Below, piece by piece: positions 1-7,402 of a DNA stretch of 13,064 bases. This DNA comes from an uncultured Actinomycetes bacterium (GTDB lineage: Bacteria > Actinomycetota > Actinomycetes > S36-B12), in contig CALGTB010000075.1 of assembly GCA_937902285.1 (NCBI GenBank), positions 1 to 13,064 on the forward strand, given 5' to 3'. The notes under the pieces were generated by a model. That model was given only the letters and a program-made list of their open reading frames with translations, was not told the origin of the DNA and made no database searches. Made by a program: the position numbers and the translations under genes. Numbering within the stretch: position 1 is the first letter of the stretch; every line of letters starts with the position of its first letter.

Positions 1-2
1 TC

Positions 3-929
3 GCTCTGGCTCAGCGCACGGGTGCGGCGCTCGCGTGGGTGCCTCGCCGCGCGGGCGAGCGCGGTGCCCTCGACGCCGGCGCCCTCGCGGGCCTGCTCCC
101 CGGCGGCCGCCCCCTCACCGATCCCACCGCACGCAGTCAGGTGGCTGCGGCCTGGGGGCTCGACGCGTCGGCTCTGCCCGGCAGCCCCGGCATGGCCGGT
201 ACCGCCCTGCTGGAGGCAGCGGCGGCCGGGAGCCTGGCGGCGCTCCTCATCGGCGGCGTTGAGCTGTCCGACTACCCCGACGCCGCCCTCGCGGTGGCGG
301 CGGTCGAGAAGACCGGGTTCGTCGTCTCCCTCGAGAACCACCACTCGGCCGTCACCGAGCGCGCCGATGTCGTCCTGCCGGTGGCCGTGGTCACGGAGAA
401 GTCCGGCACCTTCCTCGACTGGGAGGGACGTCCTCGACCGTTCGGCCAGGTGCTGCGCGACGCGCTCACCATGGGCGACGCCCGGGTGCTCGCGATGATC
501 GCGGAGGCCATGGGCGCATCGGTCCCCGGCGACGTCCCGAGCCTTCGTCGCGAGCTGGGCGCCCTCGGCCCCTGGACGGGCGCGCGCACTCCGGCCCCGT
601 CTGCGGAGGCGGGTGCCGGCGCAGCGGGCGTCCGGCTGGCCACGTGGCGCCAGCTCATCGACTCGGGGGTCATGCAGGAGGGCGAGCCGCACCTGGCCGC
701 CACCGCACGGCCGACCGTCGCGGTCCTGTCGGCGGCCACCGCCGCCGCGTTCGGGGAGTCCGTCACCGTGTCCGGCCCCGCCGGCTCAGTCACGCTTCCC
801 GTGGTGGTCGGTGACATCCTCGACGACGTGGTCTGGCTGCCCCTGAACTCCCCGGGATGCCATGTCTACGCCGACCTCGGCGCTCGTGAGGGCGACGAAG
901 TCCGACTCAGTGCGGGAGGCGCAGCATGA
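3..929 (+). CDS. nuoG: NADH-quinone oxidoreductase subunit G (NuoG), C-terminal part
   Basis: NuoG is the large iron-sulfur subunit of the complex I peripheral arm and carries electrons from the NADH module toward NuoI. The frame is open from the left edge, so only the last 308 residues are here. The N-terminal [2Fe-2S] and [4Fe-4S] domains lie outside the window. The visible part is the molybdopterin-oxidoreductase-like fold, which in complex I has lost its cofactor. It includes a segment at about residues 83-92 of the fragment (IGGVELSDYP) and the typical stretch at about 109-143, with the sequence ERADVVLPV followed by EKSGTFLDWEGR. A small C-terminal beta domain follows at about 215-308. 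The stop codon overlaps the nuoH start as ATGA at 926-929, which indicates translational coupling. Identity rests on these motifs and on its position directly before nuoH. The fragment looks intact. Confidence 0.93.
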   Translation, partial: ALAQRTGAALAWVPRRAGERGALDAGALAGLLPGGRPLTDPTARSQVAAAWGLDASALPGSPGMAGTALLEAAAAGSLAALLIGGVELSDYPDAALAVAAVEKTGFVVSLENHHSAVTERADVVLPVAVVTEKSGTFLDWEGRPRPFGQVLRDALTMGDARVLAMIAEAMGASVPGDVPSLRRELGALGPWTGARTPAPSAEAGAGAAGVRLATWRQLIDSGVMQEGEPHLAATARPTVAVLSAATAAAFGESVTVSGPAGSVTLPVVVGDILDDVVWLPLNSPGCHVYADLGAREGDEVRLSAGGAA

Positions 930-2284
930 CCGGCTCGCAGTTCGGTCTCTTCGGCACCGATCCCTGGTGGCTCGTCCTCCTCAAGGTCGTCGCGATCTTC
1001 GTCATGCTCGTGGTCCTCACGCTGTTCACCATCTGGTGGGAGCGCCGCGTGGTCTCGCGCATGCAGAACCGCATCGGCCCGAACCGCGTCGGTCCGCAGG
1101 GCCTCCTGCAGTCCCTCATGGACGGCATCAAGCTGGCCCTGAAGGAGGAGATCATCCCCAAGTCCGCCCACATGGCGGTCTACTGGCTGGCTCCGGTCAT
1201 CTCGGCCACGGCGGCCTTCCTCGCCTTCGCGGTCATCCCGTTCGGCCCGACCGTCTCGATCTTCGGGGTCGAGACGCCGCTGCAGCTCACCGACTTCCCG
1301 GTGTCCGTGCTCTACGTGCTGGCCATCGCGTCGATCGGCATCTACGGCATCGTGCTCGCCGGCTGGTCCTCCGGGTCGACCTACCCGCTGCTGGGCGGCC
1401 TGCGCTCGAGCGCGCAGATGATCTCCTACGAGATCGCCATGGGGCTGTCCTTCGTGGCGGTGTTCCTCTACGCCGGGTCGATGTCGACCTCGGAGATCGT
1501 CGCGGCGCAGCAGCCGATCTGGTTCGCCGTGATCCTCCTGCCCTCGTTCCTCATCTACGTCACCGCCATGGTCGGCGAGACCAACCGCGCCCCCTTCGAC
1601 CTCCCCGAGGCCGAAGGCGAGCTCGTCGGCGGCTTCCACACCGAGTACTCGTCGCTGAAGTTCGCCATGTTCTTCCTCGCCGAGTACATCAACATGGTGA
1701 CGGTCTCGGCCCTCGCGACGACGCTGTTCCTCGGCGGATGGCTCGCGCCGTGGCCGCTGTCGCTGTGGGAGGGCGCCAACACCGGCTGGTGGCCGATGCT
1801 GTGGTGGCTGCTGAAGGTGCAGATCTTCGTCTTCATGTTCATCTGGCTGCGTGCCACGCTGCCGCGCCTGCGCTACGACCAGTTCATGAAGTTCGGCTGG
1901 AAGGTCCTGATCCCGGTGTCGATCGCCTGGATCATGATCGTCGCGACGGCGCGTGCGCTGCGCAACGACGTGACCATCAGCAACCGCGAGATCCTGTTCG
2001 GCGGCGCGATCATCATCGTCGTGCTCCTGATCGGATCATGGATCGTCCAGTCGCGGCAGGAGCGCCGCTTCAAGGCCGAGACCGAGGCGGAGGAGGCAGC
2101 CCTCGCCGCCGAGTTCGACCCCATGGCCGGCGGGTTCCCGGTGCCCCCGATGCCGGGCCAGGAGTTCACCTACACATCGCGACGGTCGCTCGCTCAGGGC
2201 AGCACCATCGTGCAGGAGCCGGCAGCGCCGTCGGTGACCAGTGCGGACGAGCAGCCGACGCCCGAGGAGGACACCCATGCCTGA
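926..2284 (+). CDS. nuoH: NADH-quinone oxidoreductase subunit H (NuoH)
   Basis: NuoH is the membrane subunit of complex I that forms the quinone-access chamber with NuoB, NuoD and NuoI and starts the hydrophilic axis toward the pumps. The 452-residue product carries the family signatures: ERRVVSRMQNRIGPNRVGPQ (residues 39-58) and the loop ETNRAPFDLPEAEGELVGGF (218-237), followed by HTEYS. At least eight hydrophobic segments are visible. It is longer than the E. coli protein (about 325 residues). An extra hydrophobic helix lies at about 356-374, followed by a charged, Ala/Glu-rich and then Pro-rich cytoplasmic tail to residue 452. Extended NuoH tails are known in actinobacteria. The ATG at 926 is preceded by GGAGG at 915-919 with 6-base spacing and overlaps the nuoG stop. 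The 3' end overlaps nuoI by 8 bases. Confidence 0.97.
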   Translation: MTGSQFGLFGTDPWWLVLLKVVAIFVMLVVLTLFTIWWERRVVSRMQNRIGPNRVGPQGLLQSLMDGIKLALKEEIIPKSAHMAVYWLAPVISATAAFLAFAVIPFGPTVSIFGVETPLQLTDFPVSVLYVLAIASIGIYGIVLAGWSSGSTYPLLGGLRSSAQMISYEIAMGLSFVAVFLYAGSMSTSEIVAAQQPIWFAVILLPSFLIYVTAMVGETNRAPFDLPEAEGELVGGFHTEYSSLKFAMFFLAEYINMVTVSALATTLFLGGWLAPWPLSLWEGANTGWWPMLWWLLKVQIFVFMFIWLRATLPRLRYDQFMKFGWKVLIPVSIAWIMIVATARALRNDVTISNREILFGGAIIIVVLLIGSWIVQSRQERRFKAETEAEEAALAAEFDPMAGGFPVPPMPGQEFTYTSRRSLAQGSTIVQEPAAPSVTSADEQPTPEEDTHA

Positions 2285-2828
2285 GACCCCACAGGTGATC
2301 CGCGGCTTCGGGGTCACGTTCCTGACCATCTTCAAGAAGGTGGTCACCGAGCAGTACCCCGAGCAGAAGGTCCCGCCGAAGCCGCGCTTCCACGGCCGCC
2401 ATCAGCTGAATCGCTGGGCGGACGGGCTTGAGAAGTGCGTCGGCTGCGAGCTGTGCGCCTGGGCCTGCCCGGCCGACGCCATCTTCGTCGAGGGCGCGAG
2501 CAACTCCGACACCGAGCGCTTCTCGCCCGGCGAGCGCTACGGCCGCGTCTACCAGATCAACTACCTGCGCTGCATCTTCTGCGGGCTGTGCATCGAGGCG
2601 TGCCCGACCCGCGCCCTCACGATGACGAACGAGTACGAGCTGGCGGACGACAACCGCGCCGACCTGATCTTCGAGAAGCAGGACCTCCTGGCTCCCCTTC
2701 TCCCCGGGATGCTGGCGCCGCCGCACGCGATGGTGCCCGGAACCACGGAGAAGGACTACTACTCCAACACCGTCACGGGCTCGGTGCCCGAGCAGGCGCA
2801 CGCGACCGCCGAGGAGGTGGCCCCATGA
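2277..2828 (+). CDS. nuoI: NADH-quinone oxidoreductase subunit I (NuoI), two-[4Fe-4S] ferredoxin-type
   Basis: NuoI carries iron-sulfur clusters N6a and N6b, which pass electrons from NuoG to the terminal cluster N2 in NuoB. The 183-residue product has two complete CxxCxxCxxxCP motifs: Cys54, 57, 60, 64 (KCVGCELCAWACP) and Cys99, 102, 105, 109 (RCIFCGLCIEACP). As in other bacterial 8Fe-8S ferredoxin-like proteins, the last Cys of each motif should ligate the other cluster. The reading frame stays open upstream to 2241. I chose the ATG at 2277 because GGAGG at 2266-2270 lies 6 bases before it, the product then starts at the usual family position, and a short overlap with the nuoH stop fits the operon. 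The C-terminal tail after about residue 140 is low in recognisable motifs. The stop overlaps the nuoJ start as ATGA. Confidence 0.97.
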   Translation: MPETPQVIRGFGVTFLTIFKKVVTEQYPEQKVPPKPRFHGRHQLNRWADGLEKCVGCELCAWACPADAIFVEGASNSDTERFSPGERYGRVYQINYLRCIFCGLCIEACPTRALTMTNEYELADDNRADLIFEKQDLLAPLLPGMLAPPHAMVPGTTEKDYYSNTVTGSVPEQAHATAEEVAP

Positions 2829-3610
2829 CCGACGTCGTGTCCGACACCAACACCGGCGAGGCGATCGTCTTCTGGGTGTGCGCGATCCTCGCGGTCCTGG
2901 GGGCGCTCGGCATGGTGGTGTCCCGCAAGGCGGTGCACAGCGCGCTGTGGATCGCGCTCACGATGATCAACCTCGCCATCCTCTACGTCGCCAACTCGGC
3001 GCCGTTCCTCGGCATGGTCCAGGTCATCGTCTACACGGGCGCCGTCATGATGCTGTTCCTGTTCGTGCTCATGGTCGTCGGCGTCGATGCGTCCGACTCC
3101 CTGATCGAGACGATCAAGGGCCAGCGGCTGGCCGCCATCCTGCTCGTTCTCGGCATGGGCATCCTGCTCGTGTGGGGCGTCGGCAACGGGCTGGCCGAGT
3201 CCACCGATGTCGGCCTGGACGCCGCCAACGCGGCCGAGGGCGGGAACGTCCAGGGCATCGCCGAGCTGATCTTCACGGACTACCTCATCGCCTTCGAGGT
3301 CACCTCCGCGCTGCTCATCACCGCGGCGATGGGCGCGATGGTGCTCGCACATCGCGATCGCTGGTCGCCCAACCCGAGCCAGAAGCAGCTGTCCGTCGAC
3401 CGCTTCCGGGGCGGGCAGCATCCGGGCAACCTGCCGAACCCCGGCGTCTACGCGCGGCACAACGCCGTCGACACCCCTGCGCTGCTTCCCGACGGGAGCA
3501 CGAGCGAGATCAGCGTTCCCGAGCCGGTGCGCTCACGCGGCGACATCCGCCCGGTCGACCACTCCGACATGGGCGAGGTCAAGGAGATCACGGAGGGCAG
3601 GAGCGAATGA
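2825..3610 (+). CDS. nuoJ: NADH-quinone oxidoreductase subunit J (NuoJ)
   Basis: NuoJ is a membrane subunit of complex I next to NuoK and NuoH. Its third helix changes shape during turnover in studied enzymes. The product has 261 residues and five hydrophobic segments, at about 13-33, 38-56, 63-87, 101-120 and 150-175. The third contains the conserved GMVQVIVYTGAVMMLFLF (residues 63-80), including Tyr70 at the conserved Tyr position. A hydrophilic tail of about 80 residues follows, which E. coli NuoJ (184 residues) lacks. It contains HPGNLPNPGVYARHNAVD (199-216), a segment I recall as typical of actinobacterial NuoJ. The frame is open far upstream, but ATG 2825 has GAGGAGG at 2811-2817 and overlaps the nuoI stop, so I took it as the start. 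Its own stop overlaps nuoK as ATGA. Confidence 0.95.
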   Translation: MTDVVSDTNTGEAIVFWVCAILAVLGALGMVVSRKAVHSALWIALTMINLAILYVANSAPFLGMVQVIVYTGAVMMLFLFVLMVVGVDASDSLIETIKGQRLAAILLVLGMGILLVWGVGNGLAESTDVGLDAANAAEGGNVQGIAELIFTDYLIAFEVTSALLITAAMGAMVLAHRDRWSPNPSQKQLSVDRFRGGQHPGNLPNPGVYARHNAVDTPALLPDGSTSEISVPEPVRSRGDIRPVDHSDMGEVKEITEGRSE

Positions 3611-3906
3611 ACCCGTCCAACTACGTGATGCTCTCGGCGGTGCTCTTCAGCATCGGCGCCGTGGGCGTCCTCGTGCGCCGCAACGCCATCGTCGTCTTCA
3701 TGTCGGTCGAGCTCATGCTGAACGCGGCCAACCTCGCGTTCGTCGCCTTCGCTCGCATGAACGGCAACCTCGACGGGCAGGTCGTGGCCTTCTTCGTGAT
3801 GGTCGTGGCCGCTGCCGAGGTCGTCGTGGGCCTGGCGATCATCGTCACCATCTTCCGCACTCGAAGGTCGGCCTCGATCGACGAGCCCAACCTGCTCAAG
3901 TACTAG
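3607..3906 (+). CDS. nuoK: NADH-quinone oxidoreductase subunit K (NuoK)
   Basis: NuoK is the small membrane subunit (homologous to MrpC and mitochondrial ND4L) that links the NuoH/NuoJ region to the antiporter-like subunits. The 99-residue product is full length for the family and has three hydrophobic helices. The two membrane glutamates needed for coupled proton pumping are present: Glu35 in MSVELMLNAANLAFVAF and Glu71 in VVAAAEVVVGLAI. These correspond to E. coli Glu36 and Glu72. The ATG at 3607 overlaps the nuoJ stop. Purine-rich sequence upstream (GGAGG at 3592-3596, AGGAG at 3599-3603) gives the ribosome site. The reading frame is open well upstream, but the family start is clear. This is the last gene before the only real gap in the operon. 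Confidence 0.97.
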   Translation: MNPSNYVMLSAVLFSIGAVGVLVRRNAIVVFMSVELMLNAANLAFVAFARMNGNLDGQVVAFFVMVVAAAEVVVGLAIIVTIFRTRRSASIDEPNLLKY

Positions 3907-3938
3907 CCACCACTGCACGCGCCAGCACGAGAACCGAC

Positions 3939-3949
3939 GAAGGATAGGA
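3939..3949 (+). promoter_or_regulatory. Ribosome binding site of nuoL
   Basis: The 50-base spacer after nuoK contains GAAGGATAGGA. Its second half (TAGGA, 3945-3949) lies 7 bases before GTG 3957 and supports that start over ATG 3969, from which it would be 19 bases away. This is the only nuo junction in the window where the next start does not overlap the previous stop, so nuoL must be initiated independently. I see no convincing -35/-10 pair or hairpin in the spacer. Confidence 0.6.
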
Positions 3950-3956
3950 CCGCAAA

Positions 3957-5852
3957 GTGACAGAGCTCATGCCCGCCGAGGGGGTGTTCTCCCTCATCTG
4001 GCTGCTCATCGCCCTGCCGCTGGCCGGCGCTGCCGTCCTCATCTTCGGCGGCCGGCGCACCAACGCATGGGGCCCCTACCTGGGCGTGCTCACGGTGGCC
4101 GCCTCGGCCGTCATCGGCGTGCTGATGCTGCTCGGGATGATGCAGGACCCGGCCGAGGCGCGGACCTACGGGCAGACGCTCTTCACGTGGGTCTTCTCCG
4201 GCACGTTCGAGGCCGACATGGCCTTCCAGCTCGACCAGCTCTCGATCGTGTTCGTCCTCCTCATCACCATCGTGGGAACGCTCATCCACGTCTACTCGCT
4301 GGGGTACATGGCGCACGACCCCAACCGCCGCAAGTTCTTCGGCTACCTCAACCTGTTCGTCGCGGCCATGCTCCTCCTCGTCCTGGCGAACAACTACCTG
4401 CTGCTCTACGTGGGCTGGGAGGGCGTCGGGCTCGCGAGCTACCTGCTCATCAGCTTCTGGCAGCACAAGCCGTCGGCGGCGGCAGCGGGCAAGAAGGCCT
4501 TCATCATCAACCGGGTCGGCGACGTGGGCCTCAGCCTCGCGATCATGCTGATGTTCGTCACCTTCGGCTCGGTGAGCTTCCAGGACGTGTTCGGGTCCGC
4601 TGACCAGGCGAGCGAGGGCACGCTCACGGCACTGGGACTGCTGCTCCTCCTCGCCGCCTGCGGCAAGTCGGCGCAGTTCCCGCTGCAGGCCTGGCTCCTC
4701 GACGCGATGGAGGGTCCGACCCCCGTGTCGGCGCTCATCCATGCGGCCACGATGGTCACCGCCGGCGTCTACCTCATTGCGCGGAGCAACTCCATCTTCG
4801 ACAACGCCGAGTACGCGGCGATGGCCGTGGTGATCGTCGGCCTGATCACGATGTTCATGGGCGCGATCATCGGCTCGGCCAAGGACGACATCAAGAAGTC
4901 CCTCGCCGGGTCCACGATGAGCCAGATCGGGTACATGGTCGTCGCCGTGGGCCTGGGGCCGATCGGCTACGTCTTCGGCATCTTCCACCTGCTGACCCAC
5001 GGCGTGTTCAAGGCGGGCCTCTTCCTCGGGGCCGGGTCGGTCATGCACGGCATGAACGACAACGTCAACATGCGCCGCTACGGCGCCCTGCGGGCGTTCA
5101 TGGTGATCACGTTCGGCACCTTCCTGTGCGGCTACCTGGCGATCATCGGCATCCCGCCCTTCTCCGGGTTCTGGTCGAAGGACTCGATCATCCACGCGGC
5201 CTTCGAGCAGGGCTGGGTGGTCGGCTGGCTCACTGTCATCGCGGCCGGCATCACCGGCTTCTACATGACCCGAATGGTGGTCATGACCTTCTTCGGCAAG
5301 GCCCGCTGGGAGGACGACGCGCATCCGCACGAGTCGCCCGCGGTCATGACCGTTCCCCTCATCATCCTGGCCTTCGGCTCGGTCTTCCTCGGCATGGCGC
5401 TGGTCTTCTGGGGCGACATCGTCAGCTGGCTCGAGCCGGTGGTCGGCTACGAGGAGGGCGAGGCACTGCTTCCCGAGTGGGCGCTCATCGTCATCTCGCT
5501 CGGGTTCGTCATCGCGGGCGGCGTCATCGCCTGGCTGCAGTACGGCCGGCGGCAGATCCCGATCGAGCCCCCTCGAGGCTCGGTGCTCACGCGGGCCGCG
5601 CGACAGGACCTCTACGGCGACGTCGTCAACGACGCGCTCGTCGTCGAGCCGACGTACTACACGTCGCGCTTCCTCGTGTGGTTCGACAACAAGGGCGTCG
5701 ACGGCTTCGTCAACGGCAGCGCCGCCTTCGTGGGCGGGCTCTCGGGACGCATGCGCCGCTACCAGACGGGATTCGCCCGTTCATACGCGTTGTCAATGGT
5801 GGGGGGCGCCGTCCTGGTCGTCCTCGCCCTGGTGTTGGTGAGGATCTCGTGA
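3957..5852 (+). CDS. nuoL: NADH-quinone oxidoreductase subunit L (NuoL), distal proton pump
   Basis: NuoL is the distal antiporter-like pump of complex I, related to MrpA and ND5. It also provides the long lateral helix that braces the membrane arm. The 631-residue product has the expected size and architecture. It shows about 14 core helices, a helix at about 508-528, an amphipathic stretch at about 540-605 matching the lateral helix HL, and a last helix at about 611-629. Key residues are visible: Glu155 in YVGWEGVGLASYLLI, Asp189 in RVGDVG, Lys237 in ACGKSAQFPLQAWLLDAMEG, His262 in ALIHAATMV, Lys352 in HGVFKAGLF, and Lys408 in PPFSGFWSKDSI. By position in their motifs, Glu155, Asp189, Lys237 and Lys408 match residues known to be needed for pumping in E. 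coli NuoL. The start is GTG 3957 with its own ribosome site. The stop overlaps nuoM as GTGA. Confidence 0.97.
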   Translation: MTELMPAEGVFSLIWLLIALPLAGAAVLIFGGRRTNAWGPYLGVLTVAASAVIGVLMLLGMMQDPAEARTYGQTLFTWVFSGTFEADMAFQLDQLSIVFVLLITIVGTLIHVYSLGYMAHDPNRRKFFGYLNLFVAAMLLLVLANNYLLLYVGWEGVGLASYLLISFWQHKPSAAAAGKKAFIINRVGDVGLSLAIMLMFVTFGSVSFQDVFGSADQASEGTLTALGLLLLLAACGKSAQFPLQAWLLDAMEGPTPVSALIHAATMVTAGVYLIARSNSIFDNAEYAAMAVVIVGLITMFMGAIIGSAKDDIKKSLAGSTMSQIGYMVVAVGLGPIGYVFGIFHLLTHGVFKAGLFLGAGSVMHGMNDNVNMRRYGALRAFMVITFGTFLCGYLAIIGIPPFSGFWSKDSIIHAAFEQGWVVGWLTVIAAGITGFYMTRMVVMTFFGKARWEDDAHPHESPAVMTVPLIILAFGSVFLGMALVFWGDIVSWLEPVVGYEEGEALLPEWALIVISLGFVIAGGVIAWLQYGRRQIPIEPPRGSVLTRAARQDLYGDVVNDALVVEPTYYTSRFLVWFDNKGVDGFVNGSAAFVGGLSGRMRRYQTGFARSYALSMVGGAVLVVLALVLVRIS

Positions 5853-7402
5853 CGACGTTCCCGTGGCTGACCACGCTCGGGCTGGTGCCGCTCGTCGGCA
5901 GCATCGTGGTCGCACTCCTGCCGAGGGGCCGCACCCTGCTCGCGAAGCAGGTCGCGCTCGCGATCGCCCTCATCACCCTCGGGCTCACCATCGCGATGGC
6001 GCTCCAGTTCCAGGCCGACTCGACCGAGCCGTTCCAGTTCGTGGAGTCGCATCCGTGGATCCCGTCCTTCGGCATCTCCTACTCCGTGGGGGTAGACGGC
6101 ATCGGCCTGGTGCTGGTGGCGCTCGCCACCACGCTGGTGCCCGTCGTCATCCTCGCCGGGTGGCATGACGCAGACGACAGCCGCGGAACGGTCAAGGGCT
6201 ACTTCGCACTGATCCTGGTGCTCGAGACGCTGATGATCGGCGTCTTCGCCGCGACGGACGTCTTCCTGTTCTACGTCTTCTTCGAGGCGATGCTCATCCC
6301 GGTCTACTTCATGATCGGCCGGTACGGCGGCGTGCAGCGCTCCTACGCGGCGGTGAAGTTCCTGCTCTACAGCCTGCTGGGCGGCCTGTTCATGCTCGCC
6401 TCGATGATCGGGCTCTACGTCGTGTCCGCCCAGATCACCGGCACCGGGACGTTCGACTTCCTGACCCTCGCGGGCCTCGAGATCGACGAGACCACCCAGA
6501 AGATGCTCTTCCTTGGCTTCTTCTTCGCCTTCGCCATCAAGGCGCCGCTGTGGCCGTTCCACACCTGGCTCCCCGACGCTGCTGCGGAGTCCAAGCCGGG
6601 CACCGCGGTGCTGCTCATCGGCGTGCTCGACAAGGTGGGCACGTTCGGCATGATCCGCTACTGCCTGCCGATCTTCCCCGCGGCGTCGAGCTTCTACGCC
6701 CCCATCGTCATCGGCATGGCGCTCATCGGCATCTTCTACGGGGCGTTCGTCGCCCTCAGCCAGACCGACATGAAGCGGCTCTTCGCGTACTCGTCGATGT
6801 CGCACTTCGGCTTCATCGCCCTGGGCATCTTCGTCTTCACGACGCAGGGACAGGCCGGCTCGGTCGTCTACATGGTGGCCCACGGCCTCTCCACGGCACT
6901 GCTGTTCCTCACCGCGGGCTTCCTCATGACGCGCTACCGCGGATCGAGCACCATCGCCGACTACGAGGGCGTCAACAAGCCGGCTCCCGTGCTGGCCGGC
7001 TTCTTCCTCATCGCCGCCCTCTCGTCGCTGGCCCTGCCTGGACTCGTCTCCTTCGTGGGCGAGTTCCTCGTCCTGCTGGGCACCTTCGAGCGCTACATCT
7101 GGGTGGGCGCACTCGCGACGCTGGGCATCGTGATCACGGCGGCCTACGTCCTGCGCCTGTACCAGCGCACCATGACCGGTCCGGTGAAGCCCGAGCTGTC
7201 CGGAATGAAGGACCTCGGCGGCCGTGAGGTCACCGCGCTCGTGCCGATCGTGGCGCTGACGATCATCCTCGGGCTCTTCCCGGCGCCGATCCTCAACGTC
7301 ATCAACCCGGCGGTCGATCGCGTGATGCAGTCCGTCGGGGCGACGGATCCCGAGCCCACCGTCCCGCTCTCCAGCGCCGTCGTGGAAGGGACTGACAAGT
7401 GA
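5849..7402 (+). CDS. nuoM: NADH-quinone oxidoreductase subunit M (NuoM), proton pump
   Basis: NuoM is the middle antiporter-like pump of complex I, related to MrpD and ND4. The 517-residue product has the usual length and about 14 hydrophobic helices. The functional residues are in place: Glu146 in FYVFFEAMLIPVYFMIG, Lys231 in FAIKAPLWPFHTWLPDAAAE, Lys262 in VLDKVGTFG, His319 in SSMSHFGF, and Glu405 in SFVGEFLVLLG. From their motif contexts, Glu146, Lys231, Lys262 and Glu405 correspond to E. coli Glu144, Lys234, Lys265 and Glu407. The frame is open upstream to 5126, inside nuoL, but that part is a shadow translation rich in Arg and Gly. GTG 5849 overlaps the nuoL stop (GTGA) and gives the standard N-terminus (TTFPWLTTLGLVPLVGS). 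GAGGA at 5840-5844 may serve as the ribosome site. The stop overlaps nuoN. Confidence 0.97.
   Translation: MTTFPWLTTLGLVPLVGSIVVALLPRGRTLLAKQVALAIALITLGLTIAMALQFQADSTEPFQFVESHPWIPSFGISYSVGVDGIGLVLVALATTLVPVVILAGWHDADDSRGTVKGYFALILVLETLMIGVFAATDVFLFYVFFEAMLIPVYFMIGRYGGVQRSYAAVKFLLYSLLGGLFMLASMIGLYVVSAQITGTGTFDFLTLAGLEIDETTQKMLFLGFFFAFAIKAPLWPFHTWLPDAAAESKPGTAVLLIGVLDKVGTFGMIRYCLPIFPAASSFYAPIVIGMALIGIFYGAFVALSQTDMKRLFAYSSMSHFGFIALGIFVFTTQGQAGSVVYMVAHGLSTALLFLTAGFLMTRYRGSSTIADYEGVNKPAPVLAGFFLIAALSSLALPGLVSFVGEFLVLLGTFERYIWVGALATLGIVITAAYVLRLYQRTMTGPVKPELSGMKDLGGREVTALVPIVALTIILGLFPAPILNVINPAVDRVMQSVGATDPEPTVPLSSAVVEGTDK

Noticed and set aside
862..2298. A 478-codon open frame in another + frame over nuoH
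   Set aside because: It is an Arg/His-rich shadow of nuoH, which has clear family motifs in its own frame.
3903..5330. A 475-codon open frame on the - strand opposite nuoL
   Set aside because: It has the same biased composition (His/Asp/Glu/Arg-rich) and no domain. It is a shadow of nuoL.
5126..5848. N-terminal extension of nuoM overlapping most of the second half of nuoL
   Set aside because: The upstream part translates to Arg/Gly/His-rich sequence unlike a membrane protein. The normal NuoM N-terminus begins at GTG 5849.
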